Shown here piece after piece: positions 47,712-59,637 of a stretch of DNA of 64,000 nt. Positions within the stretch are counted from its first letter, which is position 1, and the number at the start of each line of letters is the position of its first letter. Under the pieces are notes generated by a model. That model worked only from the letters and a program-made list of their open reading frames with translations. It had not been told where the DNA came from and did no database searches. This stretch comes from Tillus elongatus (lineage: Eukaryota; Arthropoda; Insecta; Coleoptera; Cleridae), in the NCBI GenBank assembly GCA_964006375.1, contig OZ023265.1, positions 148,596,393 to 148,660,392 of the forward strand, given 5' to 3'. Made by a program: the position numbers and the translations under genes.

Positions 47712-48354
47712 ATTTTTTTTCAATACTGACAACGGTTCTTTAGAAAAATATTTGTTTATTGGTAGAATCCGGAAAATAAAAGTCAATACACTCCTGATTT
47801 GCGCAAGTAATAAATTAACTAGCAAATTTCCATAAAAATTAACAAGTATTCTTGAATTTTTTTTTTCTACAATTAATTGCAAAATAACTTATATTAATAT
47901 GCATATTCCTTAGATAATTTGCATTAACTACCGTATGTCTTTATGTTTTTCCATAAACTATTTATCTCTTGATTGATGACTAATAAAAGAAGCTGGTCTT
48001 GTGTATGTGGCTTGTGAACCTTGTAACAGAAATTATTCTAGATCAATAGACTAGAAAATGTACATTATTTGCCAAGAAGCGGAATTTAAAAATAAAGAAA
48101 TAACAATGATTAATATTTAACGAACGCTAATTCAAATTGTCAGAATCGTAAGAGACCGCTCATTAGTTTTCCTCCGTCATGAATTATTAATGAGTTGTAA
48201 TTTATGTAACAAAGTTTACGCTGCATTTAGCACCCATTTTCAAGACTCTACAGTTGTCTTTTACATGAAGCCTATGCTTCTATACCTTCTTATAGATTTT
48301 ATCAATTCGTATTTGGAATTTTTATGATATTCTGCTAGAGGTATACGGATAAGT
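47712..48354. other. Spacer, nothing recognised
   Basis: AT-rich; no module noticed. Confidence 0.45.
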
Positions 48355-48455
48355 ACAATTTGGAGAACCCAATTCATCACAATAAAGTTTTTAGACCTGA
48401 CGATCGTTTCGCTAACAATATTAGCGTCATCAGAGGGATGAATAACTTATTTAGA
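48355..48455 (+). repeat. GATCG hairpin repeat, single unit
   Basis: ACAATTTGGAGAACCCAATT, CCTGACGATCGTTTCGCTAA and TTAGCGTCATCAGAGGGATG. Its preceding GGATAAGTACAATT matches the inverted copy at 50826-50985. Confidence 0.75.
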
Positions 48456-48481
48456 TTTCTATTTTATTTATATTTATTTTT

Positions 48482-48750
<269 letters not shown>

Positions 48751-49440
48751 CACACCTATAACTAAAAAAAGAATGGACCGATTTTGACAAAACTTGGTAG
48801 GTACCGTTCTTTCGCAAATGGCTTGGATAGGTTCGTTATCCAGGAAAATCCGTCAAGGTTTTCCTAGAAAATTTTGTGTTTTATTTCGAAAAAAAAATAG
48901 AAAAAAAATTATATCTCCGGAATTTACAAAGTAAGGGCAACCAAATTTCATACGCGGGTTTATATTCATTATATGTAAGATACCTACCAAAATTTAGCTC
49001 TGTAGGTTAAAGAACCAAAAAGTTACAGGCATTTAAAGAAAAATAAATTTGGGTTTTCCTCAAAACGTCAAAAGTCGCGATTTTAAACGTCAAAAATCGT
49101 AATGTTTAGGTAATGAACCTGAAACTAATATGAGGTGTGGAAGGAAAATGTCTCAAGAATAATGTTTTAGAAAGCCTGAAGTCTTAGTTTAAATCGTTAT
49201 TGCCCTTCATTTTACTAAAATATTCCCAGAAAATTAATTTCAAATAGACCCTTTCTCTAATGCTTTGGCAGTAGTGTTGGCTATAGAGTTTATCAGTTAA
49301 TGGTGTATAATTTTTGTCGACTTTTCGTAAAAAATCTTTAAAGTTCAATATATCCGTCATTGTGCAAGATACGAAAAAAAATTGTATACATTAATTATAC
49401 GACGTTTTGAGCTACATCTTAAAAAAATATTTCTACAATT
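48751..49440 (+). repeat. TA-module repeat, plus orientation, near-complete
   Basis: ACACCTATAACTAAAAAAAG, GGCTTGGATAGGTTCGTTAT, ATATCTCCGGAATTTAC, GGGTTTTCCTCAAAACGTCA, CCCTTTCTCTAATGCTTTGG and TATCCGTCATTGTGCAAGAT. With the preceding module and following hairpin it forms a unit of about 0.92 kb. Confidence 0.8.
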
Positions 49441-50360
<920 letters not shown>

Positions 50361-50364
50361 TCTA

Positions 50365-50801
50365 GACGCAGTAGGTCTCTTTTGATAGCAAATTTTCATT
50401 AAATACTCCAAATGTCAATAACTCAATTTGCTATTAACGTAAGTTTTGTTGGTTAGGAAACCAATATTTAACTTTATTTTCGGAAAATTTTTGTACGAAC
50501 GCAGCAAGGGCATTTTGGTTGCGAATTTTCATTAAATGTTTCAACTTTCAATAACTCAATTTGCTATTAACCTAAGGTTCATTGGCTAGGAGACCAGTTT
50601 TCTCAGAAACATTTAAAGTTTATTTTCGGAAATTTTTTGTACATTTTCAAATAATTATTTTGATAAAATATGGTACATTGTTCCTACTATATAGGTTATA
50701 CCGGTAACCAAATTGATGCCTGCTCGCATTAGAGCGATATATTTGTAATTAAAAATATTTTTATGAAAATTCACTTCCATAACGCACTTGCTGCGCCCAG
50801 A
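50365..50801. repeat. GCAAG-MITE, complete copy with an extra partial left end
   Basis: A decayed left end (TCTAGACGCAGTAGGTCTC) lies at about 50370. The full copy starts GAACGCAGCAAGGGCATTTT at 50497 and ends CCATAACGCACTTGCTGCGC at 50798. The interior matches 38932-39230 in reverse order. Confidence 0.75.
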
Positions 50802-50825
50802 GTTTTTTATTATTATTTTTTATTT

Positions 50826-50985
50826 ATTTAGATTTATTCATCCCTTTGATGACGCTAACATTGTTAGCCAAACGATCGCCAGGTCTAAAAACTGTATTGT
50901 GATGAATTGGGTTCTCCAAATTGTACTTATCAGTGCTCATCACAGGTTCCAATCTTCACTCATTGAGGTATACGTAGTTTAAGAC
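50826..50985 (-). repeat. GATCG hairpin repeat, inverted single unit with longer flank
   Basis: TTCATCCCTTTGATGACGCT, AGCCAAACGATCGCCAGG, GGGTTCTCCAAATTGTACTT, then GCTCATCACAGGTTCCAATC, which also occurs inverted at 22115-22140. Confidence 0.78.
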
Positions 50986-51071
50986 ACATCGTTTATGAAA
51001 TATGATTAAATAAAAATTAAATTTTCGCTAAATTTGCAGTTTAGCACACGGGGGACTTTTAGAAAAAAATT

Positions 51072-51440
51072 TGAAACATGCTTTTAACCCTTTCTGAATG
51101 TACATACCACAAGAAAAATTTCTTGCGAACGGCTCCTAAGAACGTTACAGGACCAGGAGTGAATAGGGGTGCTGGGCGGAGAAGAAGATAAAAAGGAAAT
51201 GTGAGCAGGAAGTGCAAAAAAACAGTTTAGCTGGACCTCTATAAGCTACCTTTAACCCATTTTGTAGCTATACTTCCTTAAACTCCTGTTTACTTTGCTC
51301 AGAACCCTTATTCACCGCAGGTCCCGCAATTTTCTTGGGGGTTGTTCCGAAGAAAGAAACGTTTCTTGTTTATATTATTCTTTTTTATGCGATGGGGTGG
51401 TTGTAGGCATGTAGAAGAGGGAGGAGAACCCCCAAGACGA
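51072..51440. repeat. Palindromic MITE, third copy of the foldback family
   Basis: GAAACATGC.TTTA, TACCACAAGAAAAATTTCTT, GACCAGGAGTGAATAGGGGT, AGAAGAAGATAAAAAGGA and TTTTCTTGGGGGTTGTTCC match MITE a at 27490-27835 in order, including both flanks. Confidence 0.78.
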
Positions 51441-51625
51441 AGCCGACAACCAAGATTTTTAATTTACGTTTAAATTGTTACGTCATTTCATTTGTTTAAA
51501 ATATTTTTCCAAAAATGAATCTGATGTTGCCTTATTTGTCAGTCTCACATAGAGTGCTACAATATTTTATCATTAAAAAAAAAGTATGGGTACAGCAACA
51601 GTAGATAAGCGACGTAGAGGGTCTA

Positions 51626-52148
51626 GGTGCAGAAAGTGCGCTGTGGTAGAGAATTTACGTAAAAAGATTTCAAATCCGATAACTCAATTTCCCATTAAGC
51701 TATAATCTTTAATCTTGAGGCATAGTATAACCCTATGTGAAATACATTTTTGGTTATTTTATTTGCAAAAACTAGTTCGATTTGGTTGACTAAAACAAAA
51801 CCGTCCAAGCAATTAACAAGGAAAGATACCTGCCATACTGATAATTTGGCAGGTACAATCCGTTTGTTAATAATTACCTTTTTTTGGAAAACTTTTGTAA
51901 CTTTAATGAAATTTGTAACACAATTTTTTTAAATCGACTTGCAGTATTTACATATATGTACCAAATTTAAATTTTCTAGCTCCATGGAAAATAGAAATTT
52001 CTACAAATAATCGCTTGGGAATCACGGGGACCTCTAAAACCAATCTCCGAGATCCATTTAAATTTAAAGAATTACTTTTACTAATATACCTGACTAATAG
52101 TGTACAATTATTATGAAAATTCACTACAACAATGCACTTGCTGTGTCG
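51626..52148. repeat. GCAAG-MITE family, diverged long copy
   Basis: Left end GTGCAGAAAGTGCGCTGTGG, right end GAAAATTCACTACAACAATG plus CACTTGCTGTGT; interior unrelated to the short copies except near the ends. Confidence 0.6.
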
Positions 52149-53234
52149 CGAACTTTTTTTATTAATCAGAGCAATTATAGTATAGTAATTCTTTGGGTTT
52201 ATTTTGTTAAATTTGATTTATTGAATAAACTCATTATAAAGATCGACGGTTTCATGTATTATTTCAGAAAAAATAAGATAATTTTAGGATGGTATGTCAT
52301 TTTAGGCACCTTTTCCTTACATATTTCTTATGCTTTGTGTTCTCACAAAATAAAAACAAAGCTTTGCGCAACCATTCCATATATACCCACAACTTACCTA
52401 CGTTTTGTTATATTTAGACAAGATATAAATATATATCTACTCATCTAGAAGTAATATAACAAAAGGCCGTAGCATTAGCCCATTCCAGCCTTTCAACACA
52501 ATAAGATATGGATAAATGGACTCCACTCACTCACCCACGAACTAATCCTCTTTTCTTGTTTAATCTGATGTTCAGGTATGGACCTGGATTACACAAATAT
52601 TGTGCGATCTCGATTCAAGATACCAAAACATTTGAAAAATCCCCTATAGGGCACTCTCCGCTCACGTCGGGAGTCGAGACTGAAAGTGCAGTAGCTTTTA
52701 TATACCTTCCATTGTATCAAGCCACTTTACTTTTAAATTCTTCGTTTTGACCGCAGACCCTCAAGTAAAGTAGCTCACGCTCTTGACTTTGTATAGTTAG
52801 TTGAGCAAATTAGGTACCATCCATAAGCAACATATAGGTGCATAATTGGAGTGTTTTTGATTCATATAAGACATTTTAATTTACTAAGGATTTATGATTT
52901 TAGTAATAAAACATCAGAGAAATATTACTATCGAATTAATTAGATCACATTAACTATATCATCATTAACATTAGTATTAATATTCACAACCTTATTTTAT
53001 CCAGCTTTACAAAAGTCTGAACGCACAAGTGCATTATCGACAAGAATTTTCATAAAAATCTCTCTCATATGAGAACTCCTTGAAAAGTAAAAAAATTGTA
53101 ACTCCGAAAACATGAAATTTGGTTTGATGAAATGTCGCCTTTACAAAGTCTTTGTTACATACCAAAGTTTGATTATACTGAGAGATTTAGATTATGAAAA
53201 TTTTAAAAAAGCTACTTCAGCTACTACTACTACT
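52149..53234. other. Spacer with one MITE end
   Basis: A decayed GCAAG-MITE end lies at about 53015-53060. CTACTACTACTACT lies at 53221-53233. No gene seen in the open frames at 52113-52750. Confidence 0.45.
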
Positions 53235-53247
53235 GCAACCGACTATT
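53235..53247. repeat. Target-site duplication, left copy (13 bp)
   Basis: GCAACCGACTATT, identical to 58489-58501. Confidence 0.95.
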
Positions 53248-53339
53248 TTTTTTTTTTTTTTTTGTTCCCTCAGGGCTCGTCCGCGGCCTTGCCGCCCGAT
53301 AGCACCGCAACCCTTGGTTGATTGTGCATACCCCTAGTC

Positions 53340-56300
53340 TTACTCCACCCATTCCAAAATCACTGTGCCTTGAACTAGTCTGCACAGCGATTGGTAGGGT
53401 GAAGTTTTATATTGCTCTGTCTCCGGTCTAGAGTGACCGTAGATCAGTTGTCTTTTCCGGTCCAGAGCTATACACTCGCACAAGATGTGCTGGGCTGATT
53501 CCTCCCCCTCGCCGCAGAGTCTGCATGCGAGGTCCCCTTCGAACCGCCCCATTTTATGTAGGTGTTTCTTGACGGCCATGTGTCCCGTCAAGAGACCTGT
53601 TGTGTTTCTGAGCTGTCCTCTGCTAAGGTTTAGCAGCTCCACAGCTCTCTTTGAACTGGGTCCGTCAATTATTGACTTCCCATGTCTGAGCCCTGGACAG
53701 TCCGCCCAGTACACCTTGTGTTGGTTTCTGACCCAGGACTTAATGGCTCCCCTGGCAGTGCTCTTTGACACGCCCAGAGCCGGTTCTGGTCCCATAAATG
53801 GTTCTGCTGACCCCCTCTTTGCGAGACTGTCAGCTTCTTCATTGCCTTTGACCCCCGAGTGACCCGGCACCCAGATGAGGGTCACCTCATTCTGCCCAGC
53901 CAGGTCGCTCGTCTCGTCTCGGCACTCACTCACCAGCCAGGAATTTACCCGTGGGCTACTTAGTGCCTTAAGGGCTGCCTGGCTGTCTGTGGCTATGAGG
54001 ATCCGCTTGTTGGTGTAGCCCCTCCTCTTGTTCTCCCGCACACAGTGCAGGATGGCGTACATCTCGGCCTGAAACACCGTTGCATGGGCTCCGAGGGAAA
54101 TACTGTGACTTACCCTCGGTCCTTCCGAGTAAACACCTGCCCCCGTCCCACGCTCCCCGCCAGATCCGTCCGTGAACCAGACGAGCGCGTCCCGTGGTAT
54201 GCCCGGTGTCTCCTCCCGCCATGCCCCGCGATCAGGGATTTCCACTGTGAAGTTGTTTTCCCTGCACATTCGCGGGCTCGCGAAGTCTGACCTCATTTCA
54301 AGCATGGGTTCCTTCACGATCTCCTGAATTTTGCAGTGGCCCCTGAAGCCTGGGTTGATCTTCAGTCTACCATTGCAGGCTAGTCTGTATAGTCCTAGCC
54401 TGGCCTCTCCCATAATAACGAAGTGTAGGGGGGGTAGATCCAGCAACACCTCCATGGCGGCTGTTGGGGTTGAAGACATGGCCCCTGTGATGCCTAGGCA
54501 AGCCATCCTTTGGATCTTGCCTAGTTTTTGTTTGGCACTGGATTGTGTCACCTTAGGCCACCAGACCAGTGCCGCATATGTTAACGATGGTCTGACCACC
54601 CTTGTGTACAGCCAGTGGGCCATACTAGGTCTTAGTCCCCACGTTTTTCCATATAGCCGCCTAGTGACGGCTAAGGTCATGACTGCCTTACGCAGTATTT
54701 TTCCAATGTGACCATTCCAGGTTAGCTTAGAGTCCAATACGACCCCAAGATATTTTACCTCCCTGGCCATTGGAACGCTCCTACCGTATAGAGTGAGAGT
54801 TCTGTGGCCTTCACACTTCCTCCTCCTCGTAAACGGCACGACGGTTGCTTTCTCGGGGCTCACCCCGAGCCCTTGATCAACCGTCCACCCTTCCACCACT
54901 TTCAGTGCAGTCTGCATACGCTCCCACACTGCCTGTGTGACCTTTCCTCGGACTATGATGACAATGTCGTCCGCATAGCCCTGTACCTCATACCCCCCTC
55001 CCGAGAGCCTCCCCAGCAGGCCGTCCACGACTAGACACCAGAGCAAGGGAGACAGAACGCTCCCCTGCGGACACCCCGCCGCGACCCCCGCCAGCAGAGT
55101 CCCTCCCGCGAGTGAGGTGAACACCGCCCTGTCCCTGAGCATGGAACCGATCCACCTGCAGCAGGTCTCCTCTATTCCACGCTCCCGGGCAGCTGCCAGA
55201 ACCGATCCGAACGAGGTGTTGCTAAAGGCCCCCTCTATGTCTAGGAAGGCCCCCAGCGCCACCTCCTTGTTCTCCAGCGTATTCTCCAGTTTCAGCACCA
55301 GTTGGTGCAGTGCTGTTTCTGTTGAGAATCCTGCTCTGTATGCATATTGTCCGCAGTGTAGAGGATATGCTTCCAGTACACCGCCCCTAATGTGCCGGTC
55401 GAGCAGTTTTTCCACTGTTTTCAGCAAGAAGGACATGAGACTTATTGGCCTCAGGGACTTTGCCTGGTCTGTTGGACGCCCAGGTTTAGGAATAAATACA
55501 ACCCTGGCCAGTCTCCATGCCCTCGGAATGTACCCCAGAGCCAGGCTGGCCCTCATAATGAGGGTAAGCACCGGCGCCAGTATATCTATCCCCTGTTGGA
55601 GCATGATGGGCATTATTCCATCAAATCCCGGCGATTTGTATGGCTTAAAGCTGTTAATGGCCCATCTGATTTTGCTCCAGGTAACCACCTCTTTAGCGAC
55701 TGTCCAGTCTACTCTAGATGCCCGCCTATAAGGCGCCTCTATTTCTGAGTGTTCCCAGTCCGGAGGTGATTGGTTTATTATGTTACAGCCGGGGAAGTGC
55801 GTCTGGAGTAAAATTTCCAGAGTTTCCTCCCCCGAGCTTGTAAAGCCTCCCGTGGGTGTTCTAAGGGAGCCTATGTTAGTCTGAGGGCCCTTAGACAGGA
55901 TCTTGTGTAGTCGAGCACTCTCGGACGTGTTTTCCACTTCTTCGCAGTGCCTCCTCCACGACTCCTTCTTGGCGTCCCTCAGTCTTTTGTTATAGGTCGA
56001 TAGGGCCTGTCTATATTCATCCCATGCTCCCGACCTTTTGGCCGCGTTAAACAGCTTACGAACCTGCGTCCTCCTTTGCCTGAGGTCCTCGTTCCACCAT
56101 GGGACGTTCCTGGTGGACACCCTCATTTTCAGGGGGCAGTTGGCGTTATAGGCCGAGGTAATTGCGTCTCGCAATTGGACTGCTGCAATCTCGAGGTCTA
56201 TTGAATCCCTTATGGCCCTCTCAACCCCCCGCAGTTCCACAGCTAGGTCTGCCCTGTAGGCTTCCCAGTCCGCCTTGCGGGGGTCCCGGTACCATACCGT

Positions 56301-56984
56301 TTCTCTTTCGACTTTGGCGATTTCAAACCGGATGTATCTGTGGTCTGAGCTACTCACTTCCCCAGACACAGCCCAGCTTTTAACAAAGTCACCCAGAAAC
56401 TGGGTGGAAACTGTTAGGTCTAAAACTTCCTCACGCCGTGTTGTGACGAATGTCGGTTTATTACCTCTATTCAATATGTCTAAATTAAATTTCATAAAGA
56501 ATTGTAAAAGTGCCTCACCCCTAGAGTTTGTGTCCGAGCTACCCCACAACTCATGGTGCGCATTCGCATCCATGCCGATGATGGTCTGCCATCCACCTGC
56601 TCTGCTACCCACCATCAGCTGCTCCAATTCGTTGGGTGGAGGAGGGTCCGTGCTGTCCCCTGGCAGATAGGCTGACGCGACAGTAATGTCCCTCAGCCCA
56701 TCCGCTCCTCCACATCGGATTTTGATCGTTGCCAGGTCCCTGGAACAGAAATTCATTAGAGGGAGAAACTCTATCCCTTCCCTGACAAAAATGCAGGCCC
56801 TCGGATTCTCGCTGGACCTGCTGTAGATGAGCTTTCCATTAGCTCCGCCGAGTCCCTTGATCTCTCCTTTGTAGGAGTACGGTTCCTGGATGAGGGCCAC
56901 ATCCGTGTTCCTCAGAGCCATTAGTAGTCCGGCCGTGGCTGCCCTACTGTGTTGGAGGTTGACCTGAAGGAACCTAAGTCCCAT
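53340..56984 (-). CDS. ORF2: endonuclease, reverse transcriptase and RNase H polyprotein
   Basis: The 1214-aa protein performs target nicking and target-primed cDNA synthesis of the element's own RNA. Residues 1-225 are an APE-type endonuclease: N9, E34 in LIQEPY, Y106, D139 and N141 in GMDANAHHELWGS, D214 and H215 in SSDHR. Residues 430-800 are the reverse transcriptase: KSPGFDGI at 450, LRPIS at 511, motif A FLDIEGAFSNT with D582, GCPQGSVLSPLLW at 638 and YADDI at 670 with both Asp. Residues 935-1060 are RNase H, with D939, E974, D1000 and D1052 and the GHSGVKGNEEAD box. A Cys/His finger (C1154, C1157, H1166, C1169/C1171) closes the protein. All catalytic residues expected for the three enzymes are present. 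The ATG lies inside the end of ORF1, suggesting translation by re-initiation or coupling. Confidence 0.95.
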   Translation of the reverse strand: MGLRFLQVNLQHSRAATAGLLMALRNTDVALIQEPYSYKGEIKGLGGANGKLIYSRSSENPRACIFVREGIEFLPLMNFCSRDLATIKIRCGGADGLRDITVASAYLPGDSTDPPPPNELEQLMVGSRAGGWQTIIGMDANAHHELWGSSDTNSRGEALLQFFMKFNLDILNRGNKPTFVTTRREEVLDLTVSTQFLGDFVKSWAVSGEVSSSDHRYIRFEIAKVERETVWYRDPRKADWEAYRADLAVELRGVERAIRDSIDLEIAAVQLRDAITSAYNANCPLKMRVSTRNVPWWNEDLRQRRTQVRKLFNAAKRSGAWDEYRQALSTYNKRLRDAKKESWRRHCEEVENTSESARLHKILSKGPQTNIGSLRTPTGGFTSSGEETLEILLQTHFPGCNIINQSPPDWEHSEIEAPYRRASRVDWTVAKEVVTWSKIRWAINSFKPYKSPGFDGIMPIMLQQGIDILAPVLTLIMRASLALGYIPRAWRLARVVFIPKPGRPTDQAKSLRPISLMSFLLKTVEKLLDRHIRGGVLEAYPLHCGQYAYRAGFSTETALHQLVLKLENTLENKEVALGAFLDIEGAFSNTSFGSVLAAARERGIEETCCRWIGSMLRDRAVFTSLAGGTLLAGVAAGCPQGSVLSPLLWCLVVDGLLGRLSGGGYEVQGYADDIVIIVRGKVTQAVWERMQTALKVVEGWTVDQGLGVSPEKATVVPFTRRRKCEGHRTLTLYGRSVPMAREVKYLGVVLDSKLTWNGHIGKILRKAVMTLAVTRRLYGKTWGLRPSMAHWLYTRVVRPSLTYAALVWWPKVTQSSAKQKLGKIQRMACLGITGAMSSTPTAAMEVLLDLPPLHFVIMGEARLGLYRLACNGRLKINPGFRGHCKIQEIVKEPMLEMRSDFASPRMCRENNFTVEIPDRGAWREETPGIPRDALVWFTDGSGGERGTGAGVYSEGPRVSHSISLGAHATVFQAEMYAILHCVRENKRRGYTNKRILIATDSQAALKALSSPRVNSWLVSECRDETSDLAGQNEVTLIWVPGHSGVKGNEEADSLAKRGSAEPFMGPEPALGVSKSTARGAIKSWVRNQHKVYWADCPGLRHGKSIIDGPSSKRAVELLNLSRGQLRNTTGLLTGHMAVKKHLHKMGRFEGDLACRLCGEGEESAQHILCECIALDRKRQLIYGHSRPETEQYKTSPYQSLCRLVQGTVILEWVE

Positions 56985-58131
56985 TAACCCTTAATTGCTT
57001 CCCCAGTGGGCGGAAGCTAACCCTTCCCATGCCCCAGAATGCCTTGAAGGAGGTTCCTTCAAGGGCTCTGTAAGATGTCGGGTCGATCGAGAAGGCGAGC
57101 GTCTGTCCTTTCTCCTCTGCCTTCCTGCTTAGAACCGACCAGTGTTGCGTCCCCAGTTCAGGGTTCTGGATCTTAAGTCTGCTGATCACCGTCTCCTGCG
57201 GGACGGTGTCAGGGATCCGTACGAGGACCTTGCGTCTCTTTGGGAGGTCCTTGGGCTCGACGGCTGTCAAGTCCGCCCCCTCCCAAATCTGACCGAGGCC
57301 CCCGATCGTTTTCCGCAGCCAGTCCCGCGACTGCGGGCCGGCACAGGTTATCCAGAGGATGCCCCCCGTCAGGCGCGTCCGGTGGAACTGAGGCGGGCTC
57401 TCCCCTTCCTGAAGAGAGTCCACTGCAGCTACCACCGCAGCCTGGATCAGGTCCGCCTTCCCCTGGTCTAGCGTGACCTCAGGATGGCGTCTGTCAATCA
57501 CCGCCATCCCGAGGCCCTCCGCAGCCTCCCTGTAAGAGCCAGTCTGCGCCGGTGTTCCGGCCTTAGTTCCTTTGGGAGGTCTGTCTGTAGTAGGCGTGCT
57601 AGAGCCAGAGCGCGGCGTCTTCCGACTCGCACTCTCCTCTTGCGCCTTTACAGGCACCCTGGCCCTTTTGGAACGTCTGTCTGTAGTGGGCGTGCTAGAG
57701 TTCGAGCGCGTCCTCTTCTGACCCGCACTCCCCTCTTGCGCCTTTACAGGTTTCTCGACCGTCCAGGTCCCGGCCGCCATTTTTTGCGCCCTCCGGAGCT
57801 TCTTTCTTTGCGCCCCGGAAAGACGCTTGGACTGCCGGGGCAGTCCCTCTACTCTAACAGTAGAGTCCTCACTGGTGGAGGGGCCCCCGGAGTCCGCGGA
57901 GCTCGCCGCCCTCCGGTGGGACCCAGCCTCCAGCTTGGGTGTCGGGGACAGGTCTCTGGCCGAAGCTACCCCCTGATCCCCCGTATCTACGCCGGTCGTG
58001 GGACCTCCAGAGTCCGCTGCCGCACCCTGGCTCGTCTCCGTTTCCGGGATAGACTCAAGGCTCAAGTCTGTAGCCGGAGCCACTCCTCGAGCCTCATTGG
58101 TTTTGGTTTTATATGTATTTATAATCTTCAT
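56974..58131 (-). CDS. ORF1: Gag-like RNA-binding protein of the retrotransposon
   Basis: 385 aa, presumably binding the element RNA. Residues 1-200 are a low-complexity, basic and Ser/Thr/Pro-rich tail. It carries internal repeats: a 32-residue unit starting VKAQE at 129 and again at 161, plus DSGGP at 40 and 80. The KRLSGAQRKKLRRAQK segment at 102-117 is strongly basic. Residues about 205-385 are a folded-looking domain with ILWITCAGPQSRDWLRKTIG, DLPKRRKVLVRIPD and LKIQNPELGTQHWSVLSR. It resembles the DUF4780-type domain of arthropod retrotransposon ORF1 proteins, as far as I recall that family. There is no CCHC knuckle. The stop overlaps the ORF2 start by 11 bp in another frame. The start is taken as the first ATG; a later one is possible. 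Confidence 0.88.
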   Translation of the reverse strand: MKIINTYKTKTNEARGVAPATDLSLESIPETETSQGAAADSGGPTTGVDTGDQGVASARDLSPTPKLEAGSHRRAASSADSGGPSTSEDSTVRVEGLPRQSKRLSGAQRKKLRRAQKMAAGTWTVEKPVKAQEGSAGQKRTRSNSSTPTTDRRSKRARVPVKAQEESASRKTPRSGSSTPTTDRPPKGTKAGTPAQTGSYREAAEGLGMAVIDRRHPEVTLDQGKADLIQAAVVAAVDSLQEGESPPQFHRTRLTGGILWITCAGPQSRDWLRKTIGGLGQIWEGADLTAVEPKDLPKRRKVLVRIPDTVPQETVISRLKIQNPELGTQHWSVLSRKAEEKGQTLAFSIDPTSYRALEGTSFKAFWGMGRVSFRPLGKQLRVNGT

Positions 58132-58488
58132 GTTGTTCCCACGAGAATGGGGGAAATACTGTCCACACCATCAGAACCCCCTGTGTGGTGCAAGGCGGGT
58201 TACTCTGGAGGGTTGCCTGGTACTCCAGAGGTTCCGTTCACGACACCATCGCCCTGGTGCCATCCATCCATAGGCACGGGTCACGTGACACCGTAGATTG
58301 GGGGAGTTTAGTTCGACCTCCTTGTCTAGATCCGTCATGTTTAGTTATTAGCAGGGTCACCTCGTGCAGGATGCGGATTTTTACCGCGCATGACGGTCTT
58401 GGGGAAAGCTTCATCGGGAGTTTATGTTGTTATTTCCACTTCCTCAGCTTGCCCCCTGGAGTCCTTTGGCCCGCGACTCCTTAACCCC

Positions 58489-58501
58489 GCAACCGACTAT
58501 T
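58489..58501. repeat. Target-site duplication, right copy (13 bp)
   Basis: Exact match to 53235-53247. Confidence 0.95.
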
Positions 58502-59290
58502 ACCACAAGTTGTATATTGTTATTATAGTTCGTCCGTTTATCGATTTATTTACTAAAGAAATGACATGTTTCAAATTTATTTTGTTAGGTAAAAAAATAT
58601 AACACATTTGAATCACAAACTCCATAATTTAAACTTCTGATATAAAATTGGAAAAAGGGTATATTTCAAATAAGTTTGCTGCAAATATTTTAGTTAAATG
58701 AAGAACAACAACTATATGAAACATAAATATAAGACTCTGTTAAGCACACTCCTTCCAATCCTTAATGTTCAGAAGTCGCCTTCATTTTAGAATGTGTGTT
58801 TAAAAATCACCAACTTTTATGTTTAAAATAGCAAGTTTGATGTTTTTAGAGGAAAAATGATTATATTTTGAAATCCTTTTTTTTGTACTTTTACTTACAC
58901 ACCGTATATACGGGTGGAAGTATGGCATCAATGACAGAAATTTCAAACAACATTTTTCGCTTAAACGTCGTAAAAAGTGCCAAAACACATAGAAAACATG
59001 ATTTGGCAACGATTTTTTTTGTCTGTTGGTCTGTATATGTGTTAGTAGCCACGATAACTTTAGAACCAATTGAGATATCGTCTTAAAATGTTGTACATAT
59101 ACAGTTAGCACCCGACAAAGAAACGGTTCGGATTGTTTTTTTTAATCGCTCCAGGGGATAAGGGATGAATGGGGGATGATTTGGTGAAAATTGAAATTTT
59201 TCCATTAAAACCCGAGTAATATTTAATATAAGGGTTTTGTTTATTAGAAAACTTTCAATGTCATTAAAGATCTGATATTTTGTACTGAAA
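58502..59290 (-). repeat. Old TA-module and dispersed-repeat fragments
   Basis: 58650-58850 is a diverged TA-module (TTTTAGTTAAATGAAGAACA). 58900-59290 matches the 20300-21300 repeat inverted and direct (GTCTGTTGGTCTGTATATG, GCACCCGACAAAGAAACGGT, GGGGGATGATTTGGTGAA). Confidence 0.55.
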
Positions 59291-59294
59291 TTGT

Positions 59295-59637
59295 AACTAA
59301 CACTTTGCAAATTCAGCCACTATTTGAGAGCGCTTGTATACAGGAGCTCGATTTTTTCGACGACTAATACAAACAAAAAGCTCTCTAAATGCGTCATTTC
59401 CATAGGGCTCCGATGTCTATTGGTAAAGCGCTGAATCACAATTTGAGATATGTGTTTGTGATATCTGCCAAAAACGTGAAAAGTTGCAAAACAGTTGAAA
59501 TAACTCAAAAACGATGAACGATATCAATTTTTCCTTACAAACATGCATTACAAGTCTATGGAAAATGTAAATATGCAATAACATAAGGGGTGTTCTATTT
59601 AAAGGAAAGTGTGTATCACCAACTTATGGGCCACGGT
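59295..59637 (-). repeat. ATAAGTCG-MITE, near-complete copy
   Basis: From TTCAGCCACTATTTGAGAGC through ATGTCTATTGGTAAAGCGC, CCAAAAACGTGAAAAGTTGC and TTACAAACATGCATTA to TCACCAACTTATGGGCCAC; inverted relative to 46461-46800. Confidence 0.75.

Larger units (their letters stand above)
53248..58488 (-). mobile_element. Full-length LOA/I-type non-LTR retrotransposon, apparently intact
   Basis: The 5.24-kb element on the minus strand runs from a 5' end at 58488 (GGGGTTAAGGAGTCGCGGGC) to a poly(A) tail, seen as the T-run 53248-53263. The 5' UTR is about 357 bp and the 3' UTR about 76 bp. Its two long open frames overlap by 11 bp and have no stop or frameshift. A perfect 13-bp target-site duplication surrounds it, so the copy is complete and young. 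It is far richer in G+C than the surrounding DNA. Endonuclease, reverse transcriptase and C-terminal RNase H in ORF2 is the layout of the I and LOA clades; R1 and Jockey elements normally lack RNase H. The exact clade needs a tree. Confidence 0.95.

Noticed and set aside
54331..55748. Long plus-strand frames opposite the intact retrotransposon (also 56275-56670 and 57484-58296)
   Set aside because: They are shadows of the GC-rich ORF1 and ORF2 on the other strand, where the known domains are read.
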